Below, piece by piece: positions 10,571-19,763 of a stretch of DNA of 64,000 bases. Under the pieces are notes generated by a model. That model had not been told where the DNA came from and searched no databases. It saw only the letters and a program-made list of their open reading frames with translations. The stretch's first letter is position 1. Every line of letters begins with the position of its first letter. The stretch is from Nitrospira sp. GTDB lineage: Bacteria > Nitrospirota > Nitrospiria > Nitrospirales > Nitrospiraceae. A program made the translations under genes and the position numbers. The stretch is taken from NCBI GenBank assembly GCA_005116955.1, contig SWDI01000002.1, positions 671,316 through 735,315 on the forward strand, in the 5' to 3' direction.

Positions 10571-10660
10571 GGAGAGGTGCGAGAGTGGCCGAATCGGGCA
10601 GTCTCGAAAACTGCTGTCGGGGTAACTCGACCGTGGGTTCGATCCCCACCCTCTCCGCCA
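10571..10660 (+). tRNA. tRNA-Ser (anticodon CGA)
   Basis: A 90-nt class II tRNA. The acceptor stem GGAGAGG pairs with CCTCTCC, followed by discriminator G and an encoded CCA. The anticodon stem CAGT/ACTG encloses the loop CTCGAAA, giving anticodon CGA (reads UCG). A long variable arm follows, then a T arm with GGGTTCGATCCCC. All are normal for tRNA-Ser. Confidence 0.97.
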
Positions 10661-10774
10661 TACGGCACTTCGTGTGTACCGCCGGCTCATCAGGCGAAGC
10701 CTCTCTTCATTGTCCCGGCGGATAAACAGCTATAGTGGTGTTTCTCATTCTGGCCAGCCCTCATCACCTTGTTC

Positions 10775-12301
10775 TCAGATATGACGATCTGCCTTCTCTC
10801 CCAACACCCTCCGCAATTCCACCATCGCCAGCGTGTCTCGCTCACAATAGCGTAAGAGCGCCTCTCTGATTCCAGCCTGCTCCACCCAATCGCTTTCGAC
10901 AAAGACCATCCGATAGTATTCAGCCGCTGCCTGACCTCCCGCTTGAATTGCAAGATCGTCATACCCAAGCGATGGCACCACCGCCGGCAACACAGACTTA
11001 ATCGAGTACGATCCGTTGAAGGCGGGATGATAATAGTGATTCTTGATAACGGAGAGCAGATCCCATAACCGCTTCATAATTGCTTTGAACGTTGAATTAA
11101 ACTCAGGAAATGTCTCTGCTAACTGACGAATGAGCGATTCCTCATAGGCTGAGTAGACCACGATGCTCCCAGTCTCACCGAGTGATTCGATGAGCGATTC
11201 GACCCAACGCTTGCGAGGGTCCGACGCCTCACCATGAAGAAACTCCTGGTGCGCCACCTCGCCGGATTCAAGTTCAATGTGATTGGACCACTGCACCGGA
11301 AGAGACTGATAGGGTCTCATAAAGGGAAACCGCGGCAATGCCAACATGACGGTTTCAGCATCGAGATGGTGTATGGGATAGCTGAGGGAACGAAGAATCC
11401 GACCCAATTCGGATGAAACCCACTCGACGTTGTCCTTGACCTTTCGTTGTACATCCGACAGCCTTGTGTCATCTGGAATGTCGTCGATCGTCACGATACC
11501 CCTTCGGACAAGTTGACTGACGATCTCCTTCTTGCCCGGCAGATGGTAGATCCAGCGCTGCGGTTTGTCCTTTGTACAATGGGCCCAGAAGGGACATTCG
11601 TAGGGTGTATGACAATGCTGATCAGGCTCGATCCTCGGGGCTTTCGACTCCAGCAAAAGGACTTTCATGGTGGCCAATCGTTCCGGCACCGACCCGCGAC
11701 GGTCTGATACCGCTTCCGAGACGTCTTCAATCGAGAAGAGCGTCTGCAGATCAACCTCCCCACCACGGTAGAGATACCCCGTATCGATATGCATCAGACA
11801 GGTCGCATCAAGCCTCAACCCGGCTCCTCGTACGACATGGCTTTGTATAGAGAGGTCATCAAGGTGGACATCTTTCACCCTGGTTGATGACTTCACCTCG
11901 ATCAATCGCCAGGACGACGATCCCCCTTCACCATTCTGCACGCGCTCTAAAATATCGACGCGCACCAGCACTCCGTCATATTCGAACGCTCCTTCGAAGA
12001 TGGCGGGAATCATGGGGTCTTGAAGCAAGGCGGCGGTCTCTGCAATTGCTGCTTCTCGCTGACGGAATCCCGACTTGACCAGCACGCCTCCGCGAAAGCG
12101 CTGCTGCGCGAGCACTCCGATCTCGGTCCCCATGTCCAAGATCGCCTGGGTCGATGCGTCAGGCGGGGTGGCCAACGCAGGCTGATGCATCTCCAGATAG
12201 AGCCGCTTGTGACATTGCAAGCCCGAGAGAAATTTCGATTTTGATAAGCGACGAAGTGCGAATGTCGTGGGGTATTCGTTATGAGCGTCGGCTATTGTCA
12301 T
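10775..12301 (-). CDS. DUF2779 protein: Cas4/RecB-like nuclease fused to RNase H-like domain
   Basis: About 508 residues from ATG 12301 (GGTGGAG just upstream). The N-terminus 'LSKSKFLSGLQCHKRLYLEM' has the cysteine/basic signature seen in Cas4/AddB-type PD-(D/E)XK nucleases. 'WRLIEVKSSTRVKD' carries the E-x-K catalytic motif, and the paired cysteines in 'HTPYECPFWAHC' could complete a 4Fe-4S cluster with the N-terminal Cys. The second half has 'YPIHHLDAETVML', an acidic motif like DnaQ-type exonucleases, and matches the DUF2779 family. Its role in DNA processing is inferred from these folds. The gene is monocistronic, convergent with the tRNA and divergent from the MATE gene. Confidence 0.8.
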   Translation of the reverse strand: MTIADAHNEYPTTFALRRLSKSKFLSGLQCHKRLYLEMHQPALATPPDASTQAILDMGTEIGVLAQQRFRGGVLVKSGFRQREAAIAETAALLQDPMIPAIFEGAFEYDGVLVRVDILERVQNGEGGSSSWRLIEVKSSTRVKDVHLDDLSIQSHVVRGAGLRLDATCLMHIDTGYLYRGGEVDLQTLFSIEDVSEAVSDRRGSVPERLATMKVLLLESKAPRIEPDQHCHTPYECPFWAHCTKDKPQRWIYHLPGKKEIVSQLVRRGIVTIDDIPDDTRLSDVQRKVKDNVEWVSSELGRILRSLSYPIHHLDAETVMLALPRFPFMRPYQSLPVQWSNHIELESGEVAHQEFLHGEASDPRKRWVESLIESLGETGSIVVYSAYEESLIRQLAETFPEFNSTFKAIMKRLWDLLSVIKNHYYHPAFNGSYSIKSVLPAVVPSLGYDDLAIQAGGQAAAEYYRMVFVESDWVEQAGIREALLRYCERDTLAMVELRRVLGEKADRHI

Positions 12302-12368
12302 ATGCTCCACCAAACGATCGACGATTTCTCACATAGCGTCAGAAGGAACTCTGTTAGGATAGCGCCCC

Positions 12369-13226
12369 ATGGGCAACGGTGTCACCCAGATCAGACGGTC
12401 CGTGATGACTTTGGCACTTCCCGTCACGTTGACCACGCTGCTCCAACGAGCCGAAGGCATTGTCGCCGTCTTCTTGGTCGGGGGACTGGGTGCCACGTCA
12501 ATCGCCGCAGTCGGTCTGGGTCAACTGCTGGCCTTCGTGGCCACGACTCTGGTCTCTGGAATTTCAGTCGGGACGAATGTGATCGTTGCCCAGTTATGGG
12601 GAGCGCGGCGGCGACAAGACGCCGGAGAAGCAGCTCGTCACTTCTTATGGCTTTCGATTGGCGTTTCGATCCTGTTGGCCGGCCTTGGGATCGCCGGCAA
12701 TCTGCTCGTCATGCAGCAACTCGGTGCGGAATCCGCTGTCATTGAGCTCGCCCTCCCCTATTCGACACTCATTTTCCTCGTGATTCCCTGTACAGTCCTC
12801 ATCCAGGTCTTGTCGTCCATCCTCCAAGGCACTGGCGACACAAAGACCCCCATGTACGGCCTGATCGGCGTCAACCTCCTCCATGTGCTCCTGGCCTACC
12901 CCCTCATCTACGGACAGTGGGGAGTTCCTGCAATGGGACTCAAAGGCGCGGCGATTGCCGTCGGCGTCGCCGAAGCGACAGGCATGTTCTATCTACTGCT
13001 GCGTTGTCGCCCCATCTTGAAGCAGTCGTCCACACTGCGCCTCGACTTGATTCGATCGATCTGGGATGTGGGAGCGTCGGTCTCCGGCGAACGCATCGTG
13101 CAACAGGCCGGTATCTTTATCTACACCAAACTTGTCCTTCTGTACGGCACCGTAGCCTATGCCGCGCATCAAGTCGGGTTGTCGATCGAATCCCTTTCGT
13201 TCCTGCCCGCCCTATTCTCCGGCTAA
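12369..13226 (+). pseudogene. MATE-family efflux transporter, 3' truncated by a mobile-element fragment
   Basis: 285 residues of a multidrug/toxin extrusion Na+/H+ antiporter are readable, from 'MTLALPVTLTTLLQRAEGIVAVFLVGGLG' type N-terminus (cited by position, residues 13-41) through seven to eight membrane helices, including 'VIPCTVLIQVLSSILQGTGDTKTPM'. MATE proteins normally have about 450 residues and 12 helices, so about a third is missing. The reading frame runs into a half-copy of the inverted-repeat element at 13210, which supplies the last residues 'LFSG' and the TAA stop. The protein is unlikely to function. The break coincides with the left edge of the sorted-protein island. Confidence 0.8.
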
Positions 13227-13306
13227 GTACGGGACTGGCAACGTCCACGATGGTGTCCGATCGTATGCGGAGCGGGAACCGGCATGGCATCCACATTGCT
13301 TGATCG
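13210..13306. mobile_element. Half copy of the 864-1058 MITE-like element
   Basis: Bases 13210-13306 match, in inverted orientation, the right half of the 864-1058 element. The match starts with the terminal repeat CCCTATTCTCCGGCTAAGTA and ends abruptly after GCTTGATCG, where the full element would continue. The other terminal repeat is absent. Insertion followed by deletion or recombination into the neighbouring island explains both the truncated MATE gene and the missing half. Confidence 0.75.
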
Positions 13307-13359
13307 TCACGACGTTTCACGCTTCACGTGCGACGCTTCACGACGGACAACGCTCGTCG

Positions 13360-14571
13360 TCAAGCGGTTCCCTTCATCCGCCGGCGCGCCAGTCCGGCCA
13401 ACCCAAGAAGGCCCGATCCAAACAAATACACCGCCGCCGGCACCGGCACGGGCGTCAGCATCCAAGGGATAATTCGATCGTGACCGTCATAGAGATTGGT
13501 CACGATCTGCCCTTGGTCGCTGATGGCGATCCAGTCGGAAGAGGTGGCGGAACTTTGGCCGATGGGATCTTCGATGATATGCCAGCCGGCGGCGATGAGA
13601 TCCGCCGGGATGAATTGCGTGAGATCAATGACCTGGCCGTTGTCCCACAGGGTGGCATGGGCGACGCCATCGGTCGTCTCGCTGAAACCGACAGCCTGGC
13701 CGCTGTCATTGATCGAGAACGCCATCCCTCTAGCCCCGCCGAGGGTGCCCAGCAGCGTCGGTTGGTCGTTCACGCTGTTCCAGATGACCGGCACATTGAT
13801 GTCCCCGTTGTCGTCAGAGACGCCGTTATTGGCCGCGCCGACGATCTGCCCCAGATTGTTGATGCTGTTGGCCTCGTTGTTGACACCGCCGGGCAAGGTG
13901 TCCAGCAGTTGGGGCGTGCCGTTGATCCAGGCGGCGCCGCGGATCGAGTCGCTATTCTCGGTATGGCCGGTCCCCGTCAGCACTCCGTTATCGTTAAGTT
14001 GGTGATTCCAGACAGACACAAATGGTCCGCCCAAGTTGCCCAAATCGGTCAGGGTCGTGCTGCCGGGCTGCCAGAGGGCGGCATTGGTCCCGCCGGCCGG
14101 CGTCCAGACCTGGCCGCCGACCGCGCCTGGATTGTTGATCGACATTCCAACGTCGAAAGGCAACAGCGTCTGAGTGACGTCGAGTGGAATCAAGCCGGTC
14201 AAGATGGTCGGCTGTGTCGTGCTGCTGTCCCAACGGAAGGCGACAGAGGCGTCCACACCGTCCACGACTCCAATGCCCGCGATCTGCCCCGTATCGTTGA
14301 TGTTCAGCGCTGAGTACGCGCTGAAGCCGGGGCGCGCGGCGATATCGCTCCAACTGCCGTTGCTCCAGATGCCCGGCACGCCGGTCGTGCTGTCCCCCAC
14401 CACCTGTCCGAGATTGTTGATGCCGCGCGGCAAATACGATCTCGAAAAATCGCTCAAGCCGCCCATGTCGCTGAAGACATAGCTTTGCGCCAGCGCCGGG
14501 CCGCCAGTGAGGGCGAACACACCGATCACTATGAGTGCACTGCGTTGTAGTGCTCGAAGTGTGTTGAACAT
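13360..14571 (-). CDS. HAF-repeat extracellular protein with VPLPA-CTERM tail
   Basis: A 403-residue secreted protein with a signal peptide (to 'GGPALAQS'). It has repeated HAF-type units with 'ININDTGQIAGIG', 'SINNLGQIVGAA' and 'SINDSGQAVGFSETTDG', each followed by 'W' and a title-like segment. It ends in 'VPVPAAVYLFGSGLLGLAGL' plus RRRMK, a VPLPA-type sorting tail recognised by an exosortase. HAF repeats (TIGR02913) probably form a beta-propeller-like extracellular domain. The ATG at 14571 has AAAGGA about 6 nt upstream. The regulon motif lies about 280 bp upstream on the same strand. The tail and its 3' flank resemble those of the gene at 17953. Confidence 0.88.
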   Translation of the reverse strand: MFNTLRALQRSALIVIGVFALTGGPALAQSYVFSDMGGLSDFSRSYLPRGINNLGQVVGDSTTGVPGIWSNGSWSDIAARPGFSAYSALNINDTGQIAGIGVVDGVDASVAFRWDSSTTQPTILTGLIPLDVTQTLLPFDVGMSINNPGAVGGQVWTPAGGTNAALWQPGSTTLTDLGNLGGPFVSVWNHQLNDNGVLTGTGHTENSDSIRGAAWINGTPQLLDTLPGGVNNEANSINNLGQIVGAANNGVSDDNGDINVPVIWNSVNDQPTLLGTLGGARGMAFSINDSGQAVGFSETTDGVAHATLWDNGQVIDLTQFIPADLIAAGWHIIEDPIGQSSATSSDWIAISDQGQIVTNLYDGHDRIIPWMLTPVPVPAAVYLFGSGLLGLAGLARRRMKGTA

Positions 14572-14833
14572 AGAAGTCCTTTCTGGTTGCTCTCGGATGG
14601 AGTAAGCATTTCACGTTTCTAATTTCCGATTTCAGGTTGCGCGTTGTGGACCATGTGTCTTCTCTTTCGCACGGTGTTGATAAACACCGCGTCGCCTCAA
14701 AACAGGATCGGTGCGTACAGACACGAGACTGCACGCGTCCACCATCAGTGCGGTGCTGCTTCACGACCAGAGCATCACGGCGCTCATTACTTGTATTACG
14801 TGCGAGAATGTATCATGGGCTGAGTTCAGCCGA

Positions 14834-14870
14834 CTACCGACAGGCACCGACGGGTGCAACAGATGTGGTG
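14834..14870 (-). promoter_or_regulatory. Regulon motif upstream of the HAF gene
   Basis: Read on the minus strand: CACCACATCTGTTGCA, then 15 bases, then CGGTAG. It is one of 17 copies of the island motif. Transcription would run toward the HAF gene start at 14571 with a long leader of about 260 nt. Confidence 0.65.
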
Positions 14871-14948
14871 AAATCAGACTCGGAGAGGCAGGGACAATGT
14901 TCTCTATGCCACGGCCGTTTGGGCCGACTGTTCACCTACGCTCCTGAG

Positions 14949-15062
14949 TGTTTAGTTTCACGTGTCATGTTTCAGGTTTGAAGTTGCCCGAAAACCTGAA
15001 GCTTGAAACCTCAAACCTGAGGCTGCCTCTAAAACGTTGAACATGAAACCTGGAACTCAGAA
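14949..15062. repeat. GTTTCA-type inverted repeat family, copy 1
   Basis: A run of TTTCACGTGTCATGTTTCAGG followed by imperfectly complementary CCTGAAGC/AACATGAAACCTGGAACTC segments can fold into a long hairpin. The same words recur at 26265-26360 and, less completely, near 17862-17945. The rest of the 14572-15405 gap holds the motif, this repeat and one hairpin but no convincing gene. Confidence 0.5.
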
Positions 15063-15333
15063 TCGAAGGAACCACGAGCGACGGATCTTGTCGCAGCGGC
15101 GTATCGGCCTGCCTGTGCGTGTGGCATGCAGGCAGTTGCCGTAGAACCACTCATGAAGAATGTGAGGCCGAGTCGATCACGAGGAGAAGCGAGGCGAGGA
15201 CCGAACTTGAAGATCAAGGGAAGAAGAACTTGTCGAGTGTGCCGTCTGCCTGATGACGTGCAGGCCACTCACATCCCGTCAAAAGCTCAACCAGATCACG
15301 GCTTCACCAGAAACAGTGACTCAGAGCCACCAC

Positions 15334-15370
15334 TCGTGGCCGGTATCGCCCTAGACGATACCAGCCACGA
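15334..15370 (-). terminator. Stem-loop downstream of the 15406-18741 operon
   Basis: Arms TCGTGGCCGGTATCG (15334-15348) and CGATACCAGCCACGA (15356-15370) pair at 14 of 15 positions around a 7-nt loop. This lies 36 bp beyond the stop codon of the minus-strand PQQ dehydrogenase gene. There is no U tract, so it is a transcript-end or mRNA-stability hairpin rather than a canonical intrinsic terminator. Confidence 0.45.
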
Positions 15371-15405
15371 ACGGTCATAGAGAACTCTCGTGCGGTTGAA
15401 ACCGC

Positions 15406-16863
15406 CTATGCGGCTACCTTCATGCGACGGTGCGCCAGTCGAGCAAGGCCGAGCAGGCCTGTCCCGAACAGCCACGCCGCTGCAGGCACCGGGACCGCTG
15501 AGATCTTGAAGACCTCTCCGGTCACCCCAGCCGGCCCCAGCGAGCTGTTGGCCAGGACATAGAGCTCGCCGTCGGCGTCTTGACCGAAGCCGAGTAACCA
15601 GCGATTCAGGGGAGTCATGTTGTCGATATTGAGTTCCTCGATCGTGCCTGTCGCCAGATCACCGGCAAACAGCCGGCCGGTTGGACTGGCAAAGGCGCCC
15701 CAGTCGCCGAAGATGTACTTTCCCTGCAGTTCAGGCAGCCCACTGCCGCGATAGACGAATCCGCCGATCAGCGCAGTGCCCTCGTCATGGTCGTATTGCA
15801 GGACCGGATCGATCAGGCCAGGGGGAAGGCCCGTCAGGTCGTTGGACACCTCTCCGGTGACGGGATCGAACTTGAACTGGCCCTCCTTGAAATTCCAGCC
15901 ATAGTTGCCACCGGCGGTGATGATATTGATCTCCTCGACATTGACCTGACCGGTATCACCTTCGATCAACGCGCCGGTCTGGCTATCGAAACTGAAACGC
16001 CAGGGGTGGCGCAGACCATAGGCATAGATCTCCCGGACGGCACCCGCCGTGGCGACGAACGGATTATCGCTGGGAACTCCGTACTGACCGTTGGCGCTAT
16101 TATTGCCGTTCGGATCGATACGGAGGATGGTCCCAAGTGGGTTACTCAAGTCCTGTCCGTTTCCGTTAGTACCATGTCCCGGCCCGACATCATTGCCGCT
16201 TCCGCCATCGCCCATGGAGATGTACAGATGGTTGTCCGGGCCGAAGGCCAGCATGCCCGCATTGTGGTTCATCTGCGGCCAGTCGACCCTCATGATCTCG
16301 CGACGGGACGCAGGATCGACGATGTCAGGATTGCTAGGATCGACAGTCCATTCGGTCACTACATTCTGGTGGTTGAAAGCCGTTCCAGGCGGCATCGGAA
16401 CAGTAAAATCAGCCGGCCTGGTGACCGTTTCACTCGTATAGGTGTACACCTTGCCAAAGCCTGCAGTGCCCGGAGTCGAAAAAGTCGGGCTGAAGGCGAG
16501 GCCCAGCAGGCCGCGCTCGTCATAGGCAGGACTCAGAGTCGGTAGCCGCGCGGTGACGTCCAGGAAGGGTGTGCTTTGGAGAACCCCATCCTTGATCAAC
16601 CTCACCTGGCCGATCTGGTCGGTGACGAATTGCCGATTGGTCCCGTCACCGGCACTGATCAATAAGTTGGGAGCCGTCAAGCCGCTGCCGGACGAGACGA
16701 TTGGGGTCAGCCCAACGTGCAACGACCCTTTGACGATCGGATCGGGAAAGGGATTGAACGGATCGAAGGGGTCCGAGACGTTCAGCGCGTGGGCTTCTGT
16801 GGCCAGGAGAAGACAGGGCAACAGGAGCCAATATCGAACGTGAGGAGTCAGTTGGTCAATCAT
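15406..16863 (-). CDS. PQQ-dependent sugar dehydrogenase-like protein with VPLPA-CTERM tail
   Basis: A 485-residue secreted beta-propeller of the soluble aldose-sugar dehydrogenase (GSDH/Asd) family. Visible features are 'FVTDQIGQVRLIKDG', 'ERGLLGLAFSPTF', 'NHNAGMLAFGPDNHLYISMG', 'GDGGSGNDVG', 'YAYGLRHPWRFSFD' and 'GDTGQVNVEEINII', with the catalytic-type His/Arg region ('LRHPWR') present. Family enzymes oxidise sugars using PQQ and calcium. The last 25 residues are a sorting tail ('VPVPAAAWLFGTGLLGLARL' plus HRRMK). The signal peptide ends near 'ATEAHAL'. It is the third gene of a minus-strand operon behind 17953 and 16935 (72-bp gap). Confidence 0.88.
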   Translation of the reverse strand: MIDQLTPHVRYWLLLPCLLLATEAHALNVSDPFDPFNPFPDPIVKGSLHVGLTPIVSSGSGLTAPNLLISAGDGTNRQFVTDQIGQVRLIKDGVLQSTPFLDVTARLPTLSPAYDERGLLGLAFSPTFSTPGTAGFGKVYTYTSETVTRPADFTVPMPPGTAFNHQNVVTEWTVDPSNPDIVDPASRREIMRVDWPQMNHNAGMLAFGPDNHLYISMGDGGSGNDVGPGHGTNGNGQDLSNPLGTILRIDPNGNNSANGQYGVPSDNPFVATAGAVREIYAYGLRHPWRFSFDSQTGALIEGDTGQVNVEEINIITAGGNYGWNFKEGQFKFDPVTGEVSNDLTGLPPGLIDPVLQYDHDEGTALIGGFVYRGSGLPELQGKYIFGDWGAFASPTGRLFAGDLATGTIEELNIDNMTPLNRWLLGFGQDADGELYVLANSSLGPAGVTGEVFKISAVPVPAAAWLFGTGLLGLARLAHRRMKVAA

Positions 16864-16934
16864 GGTAGTCTCCGCTTGTTACTTCGAACAAAGATGCACA
16901 AGACCTCGTTGTCAGCTCCGACTGGTACGGCTCT

Positions 16935-17849
16935 TCAGCAGCTCGTCCGCTTCCTGCGTCGAGCGACCAGCCCCAGGCTCCCCAGAGCGCTGCCCATGAG
17001 CCAGAACGCAGCGGGAAGCGGAACCGGTTGGGCGTGCAGGGAAAAGGTCGCGGAGTGAAATGGGCCACGGCAGGCTGCGGAAGCGTCGTTACAACCCTCG
17101 CCCCCCGCTGCAATGGAATAGGTGCCGGCCGGCAAGAAATACTGCAACAGCGATTCGCCCGTGCCTACGGCGGTATCGTGATTCCCATTGCCACCCCAGG
17201 TCAGTCCTCGGCTAGGATCCGAATCCGACGTGCCGGACACGGCAAGAACATATTCCACGCCGGACGGCAGGTCCGCAGCGTTCCCCATGCTCCAACTGCC
17301 GAACGCATCGAACTGGCCCTCGTACGTATTGTTGACGGTATCTCTATACCCGGAATGCTTCAGATACTGTCCGCTCGGATCCGCGTCGGTGACGCTCTGA
17401 ATCGGGAGAAAGGTGATCGGATCCACGGGATTCAATTGATCGATCGTGCTGTCATCATGGGCGCCGTTCAGAAACGCTCCCCGATACAAGGTGAATGCCG
17501 GGTCGAGGCCGGCGGTGCCCTGGATCAATGAAATATCCACCAACCCCGGCTGATTCAGCGTAAAGCGGTACCAGCGGGCGGACAAGCCGCCGACCTGATG
17601 GCTGTCGCCCAGATCAGCATCGGTGCCGTCCACCCAGCCGAAAGCCTTGTACTGGCTTAGTGCATTAGAAAAGTTGAGGTCCGTCCCGTTGAAGGTGCCG
17701 GCATTGGTGAAGGACACATGGGCCATCGCCGGCTCCAGATTGCACAGCAGCAGCGCGCATGTTCCAAAGACTACACCAGACACGATTCTGCTTACGTAAG
17801 ACTTCCGAACGACCGACTGCCTTGTGCAACTATGCATTGTTCGTCCCAT
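16935..17849 (-). CDS. Secreted protein with VPLPA-CTERM tail, paralogue of the 17953 product
   Basis: 304 residues with signal peptide (to 'LEPAMAHVSF'), an all-beta domain and a C-terminal tail 'VPLPAAFWLMGSALGSLGLV' plus ARRRK. The motifs 'DADLGDSHQVGG', 'FTLNQPGLVDISL', 'DPAFTLYRG', 'GQFDAFGSWSMGN' and 'GESLLQYFLPAGTYSIAAGG' are shared with the neighbouring gene at 17953, so the two arose by duplication. The fold resembles pre-peptidase-type sugar-binding domains, but no function is recognised. A cysteine pair occurs in 'GCNDASAACRG'. ATG 17849 has GGAGAA 8 nt upstream. There is no regulon motif upstream, which supports cotranscription from the promoter at 18898. Confidence 0.82.
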   Translation of the reverse strand: MGRTMHSCTRQSVVRKSYVSRIVSGVVFGTCALLLCNLEPAMAHVSFTNAGTFNGTDLNFSNALSQYKAFGWVDGTDADLGDSHQVGGLSARWYRFTLNQPGLVDISLIQGTAGLDPAFTLYRGAFLNGAHDDSTIDQLNPVDPITFLPIQSVTDADPSGQYLKHSGYRDTVNNTYEGQFDAFGSWSMGNAADLPSGVEYVLAVSGTSDSDPSRGLTWGGNGNHDTAVGTGESLLQYFLPAGTYSIAAGGEGCNDASAACRGPFHSATFSLHAQPVPLPAAFWLMGSALGSLGLVARRRKRTSC

Positions 17850-17952
17850 CGGCAGGTTCTCCTACTCTCTGTGTTTCAAGTTTCAGGTTTCGAGTTCACC
17901 TTTCAGGCACGACGCTTCACACAGGACGTTTCACGACCGACAACTCTCGTCG

Positions 17953-18741
17953 CTAGGCTGTCGTCTTCATCCGGCGAGCCAGTCCGGCCAAGCCGACCAG
18001 GCCCGTCCCAAACAAGTACAACGCTGCCGGTACCGGTACCGGAGATGCACTCACATTCACGGTTCCATTGATAAAGGGACCGGTGCAGCCGGCCACTGCG
18101 GTGTTACAAGCAGCGCCTGACGCGACAATCGTGTACTCCCCGGCTGGGAGAAAGTAGCCGAGCAACGATTCGTTACCAGTGGTCTCGTTCTTATGTGTCA
18201 GGTAGTCAATGACACGCCAGACTCCGCCATCGGATGGGTCGCTGGCCATGCTCCAACTGCCGAGCGCGTTGAATTGACCTTCATAATCGATGTTTGCGGT
18301 GTCCCGGAAGGGAGACACGCGACCGAACGCATCCGTCGTGACACCATCATCCACGGGGGAGGCAATCTTATTGAAGCTTCCGTCCACGGGATTGTTTGGG
18401 TCGAACGCCGTGTCGTCATGCGCCAGATCGCCCATGAGGCCCGCATAGAGAGTAAAGGCCGGGTTCAAGCCCAGTTCGTTGGCCCCGGTCATCGTAATGT
18501 CGACCAATGAGTCCTGAGTCAGGCTAAACTTGAAAAACGAGACCTGGTGACTATCGCCCAAATCCGTGTCGGCACCAGCAATCCAGCCGTACCGTTTCAT
18601 GGCGTCGGTCGCCGAGCCTCCACCCCCAAGATCAATGTACTCCACGTGCGCAGCTGCATTGCCTGCCCATGCCATGGCACTTGCGGCAATCACTGCAGTG
18701 ATCAACGTCCTGACTCTGCGACTTGTTCTTTCGGTATTCAT
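17953..18741 (-). CDS. Secreted protein with VPLPA-CTERM tail, paralogue of the 16935 product
   Basis: 262 residues from ATG 18741 (AAAGAGGAG 8 nt upstream). The signal peptide ends around 'GNAAAHVEY'. The domain shares 'GADTDLGDSHQVSFFKF', 'LVDITMTGANE', 'NPAFTLYAG', 'EGQFNALGSWSMAS' and 'ESLLGYFLPAGEYTIVASG' with the downstream gene. The tail is 'VPVPAALYLFGTGLVGLAGL' plus ARRMK. First gene of the operon 18741 to 15406, preceded by the regulon motif at 18898-18933. Molecular function is unknown; cell-surface or matrix location is inferred from the tail. Confidence 0.85.
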   Translation of the reverse strand: MNTERTSRRVRTLITAVIAASAMAWAGNAAAHVEYIDLGGGGSATDAMKRYGWIAGADTDLGDSHQVSFFKFSLTQDSLVDITMTGANELGLNPAFTLYAGLMGDLAHDDTAFDPNNPVDGSFNKIASPVDDGVTTDAFGRVSPFRDTANIDYEGQFNALGSWSMASDPSDGGVWRVIDYLTHKNETTGNESLLGYFLPAGEYTIVASGAACNTAVAGCTGPFINGTVNVSASPVPVPAALYLFGTGLVGLAGLARRMKTTA

Positions 18742-18897
18742 CGTATCTCCTCTTTGTGACGAGTTCGTGTGATCGCTGAACATTCATCTATAGACCTAGA
18801 TCGTATGGACCTAGGAACCCGCAACGTTCTTCCGGCTCGGACAGCCGCACCTTTACTATCCACCGTGCGTCTGTGTATCAAAGGCTGCGGCTGTCCT

Positions 18898-18933
18898 CTA
18901 CAGCCACGTGCACCAGGTGCACCAGATGCGACA
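18898..18933 (-). promoter_or_regulatory. Regulon motif of the 18741-15406 operon
   Basis: Minus-strand reading TGTCGCATCTGGTGCA followed after 14 bases by CTGTAG. The spacing is one base shorter than in most copies. It lies 157 bp upstream of the first gene. Confidence 0.6.
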
Positions 18934-18949
18934 GAACTTTCCTCGAATC

Positions 18950-19035
18950 TCAGAATAAGGATTCCCCTGCCACCCTTCGACGCACAAGGCCCACCAGGCC
19001 ACTGCCGACGAGCCAGACGCGGAACAAAACCGACT
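18950..19035 (-). pseudogene. Remnant of a VPLPA-CTERM tail
   Basis: One minus-strand frame reads 'VWLVGSGLVGLVRRRVAGES', then two residues and a stop at 18950-18952. This is the hydrophobic helix and Arg-rich end of a sorting tail. No signal peptide or domain precedes it in frame, so it is the 3' stump of a lost gene. It sits directly upstream of the next operon's promoter. Confidence 0.45.
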
Positions 19036-19414
19036 CCTGCCGCGATGACCAGGAACACACTCAACGGTTGGACTCTCATGTGTTCACCAGCAGGATTGGT
19101 GTGCCATCCAGACCCTTGGCTCCTCTATCGCACGGCATTGTGTCGCATCGGCATCTCTTCCCGCTACCGATCGATACCCCTCCGTGCACCAGCTGTGAAA
19201 GAATGATTCGTACGGGAGGGACGAGAGGAGACGTGTGATATCGAAGTTCGAGGGTTCGAACGGAATACAGGGCGACTCGCTTTCTCGTTCCCCGCAGCGG
19301 AGCCTATTGTCGTTGAAACCGTGATGACCTCAGCACCAATGCGTATAGTGAACGCACTCGTGAATGTCGCAGTCAGCGCTGATGCAACAACGCCTGCGCT
19401 GCTAACTGCAATGC

Positions 19415-19594
19415 CTAGCAGGCTTTTGACAAAGTCCGCCAGCGGCGTTCCCTGCCTTCGCCGAAGCGCTTCGCGCACGCAGGTCGCATCGCTCAGAGGC
19501 TCAACGTACGGCCTGTGGGCTATTCGGGTTCCGGCCTGTGACCGTACACGAAGCTTCATTTCTTGGTCGTCATAGCCTGTCGACAACCTGCTAG
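19415..19594. repeat. Dispersed inverted-repeat element (MITE-like), family 2
   Basis: A 180-bp non-coding segment is bounded by CTAGCAGGCTTTTGACA and its imperfect complement TGTCGACAACCTGCTAG. Its interior shares the words GTCCGCCAGCGGCGTT and CTCAGAGGCTCAACGTAC with the element at 28400-28606. Open frames through it give the spurious peptide 'PYVEPLSDA', the counterpart of 'PYVEPLSEA' in the other copy. It ends 12 bp before a regulon motif. Confidence 0.55.
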
Positions 19595-19606
19595 CAACTC
19601 AGTTTT

Positions 19607-19643
19607 CGTCACATGTGTTGCAGACATGGGCAGGGGTCTGTAG
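19607..19643 (+). promoter_or_regulatory. Regulon motif upstream of 19764
   Basis: CGTCACATGTGTTGCA, 15 bases, CTGTAG. It lies 120 bp before the ATG of the frameshifted sorted-protein gene. Confidence 0.6.
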
Positions 19644-19763
19644 TCCTTCCGATAAAAGATTGGTAATTTCACGCTCATCAAGAATGTACCTGCCACCTTC
19701 ACATGCCTTGCTGGGCGACGACTGACGCTCAGACCATAAGGCCAGAAAGGATATGAAAAGAAA

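Noticed and set aside
10416-10661. Minus-strand open frame of 81 codons across the tRNA-Ser gene
   Set aside because: It is antisense to a well-formed tRNA and has no ribosome site; the 'ERVGIEPTVELPRQQFSRLP' type product is a known artefact of tRNA-Ser genes.
19164-19586. Minus-strand open frame giving 'PYVEPLSDATCVREALRRRQ'
   Set aside because: It lies in a dispersed inverted-repeat element; the same peptide arises from the 28400 copy on the other strand, so it marks the repeat, not a protein.
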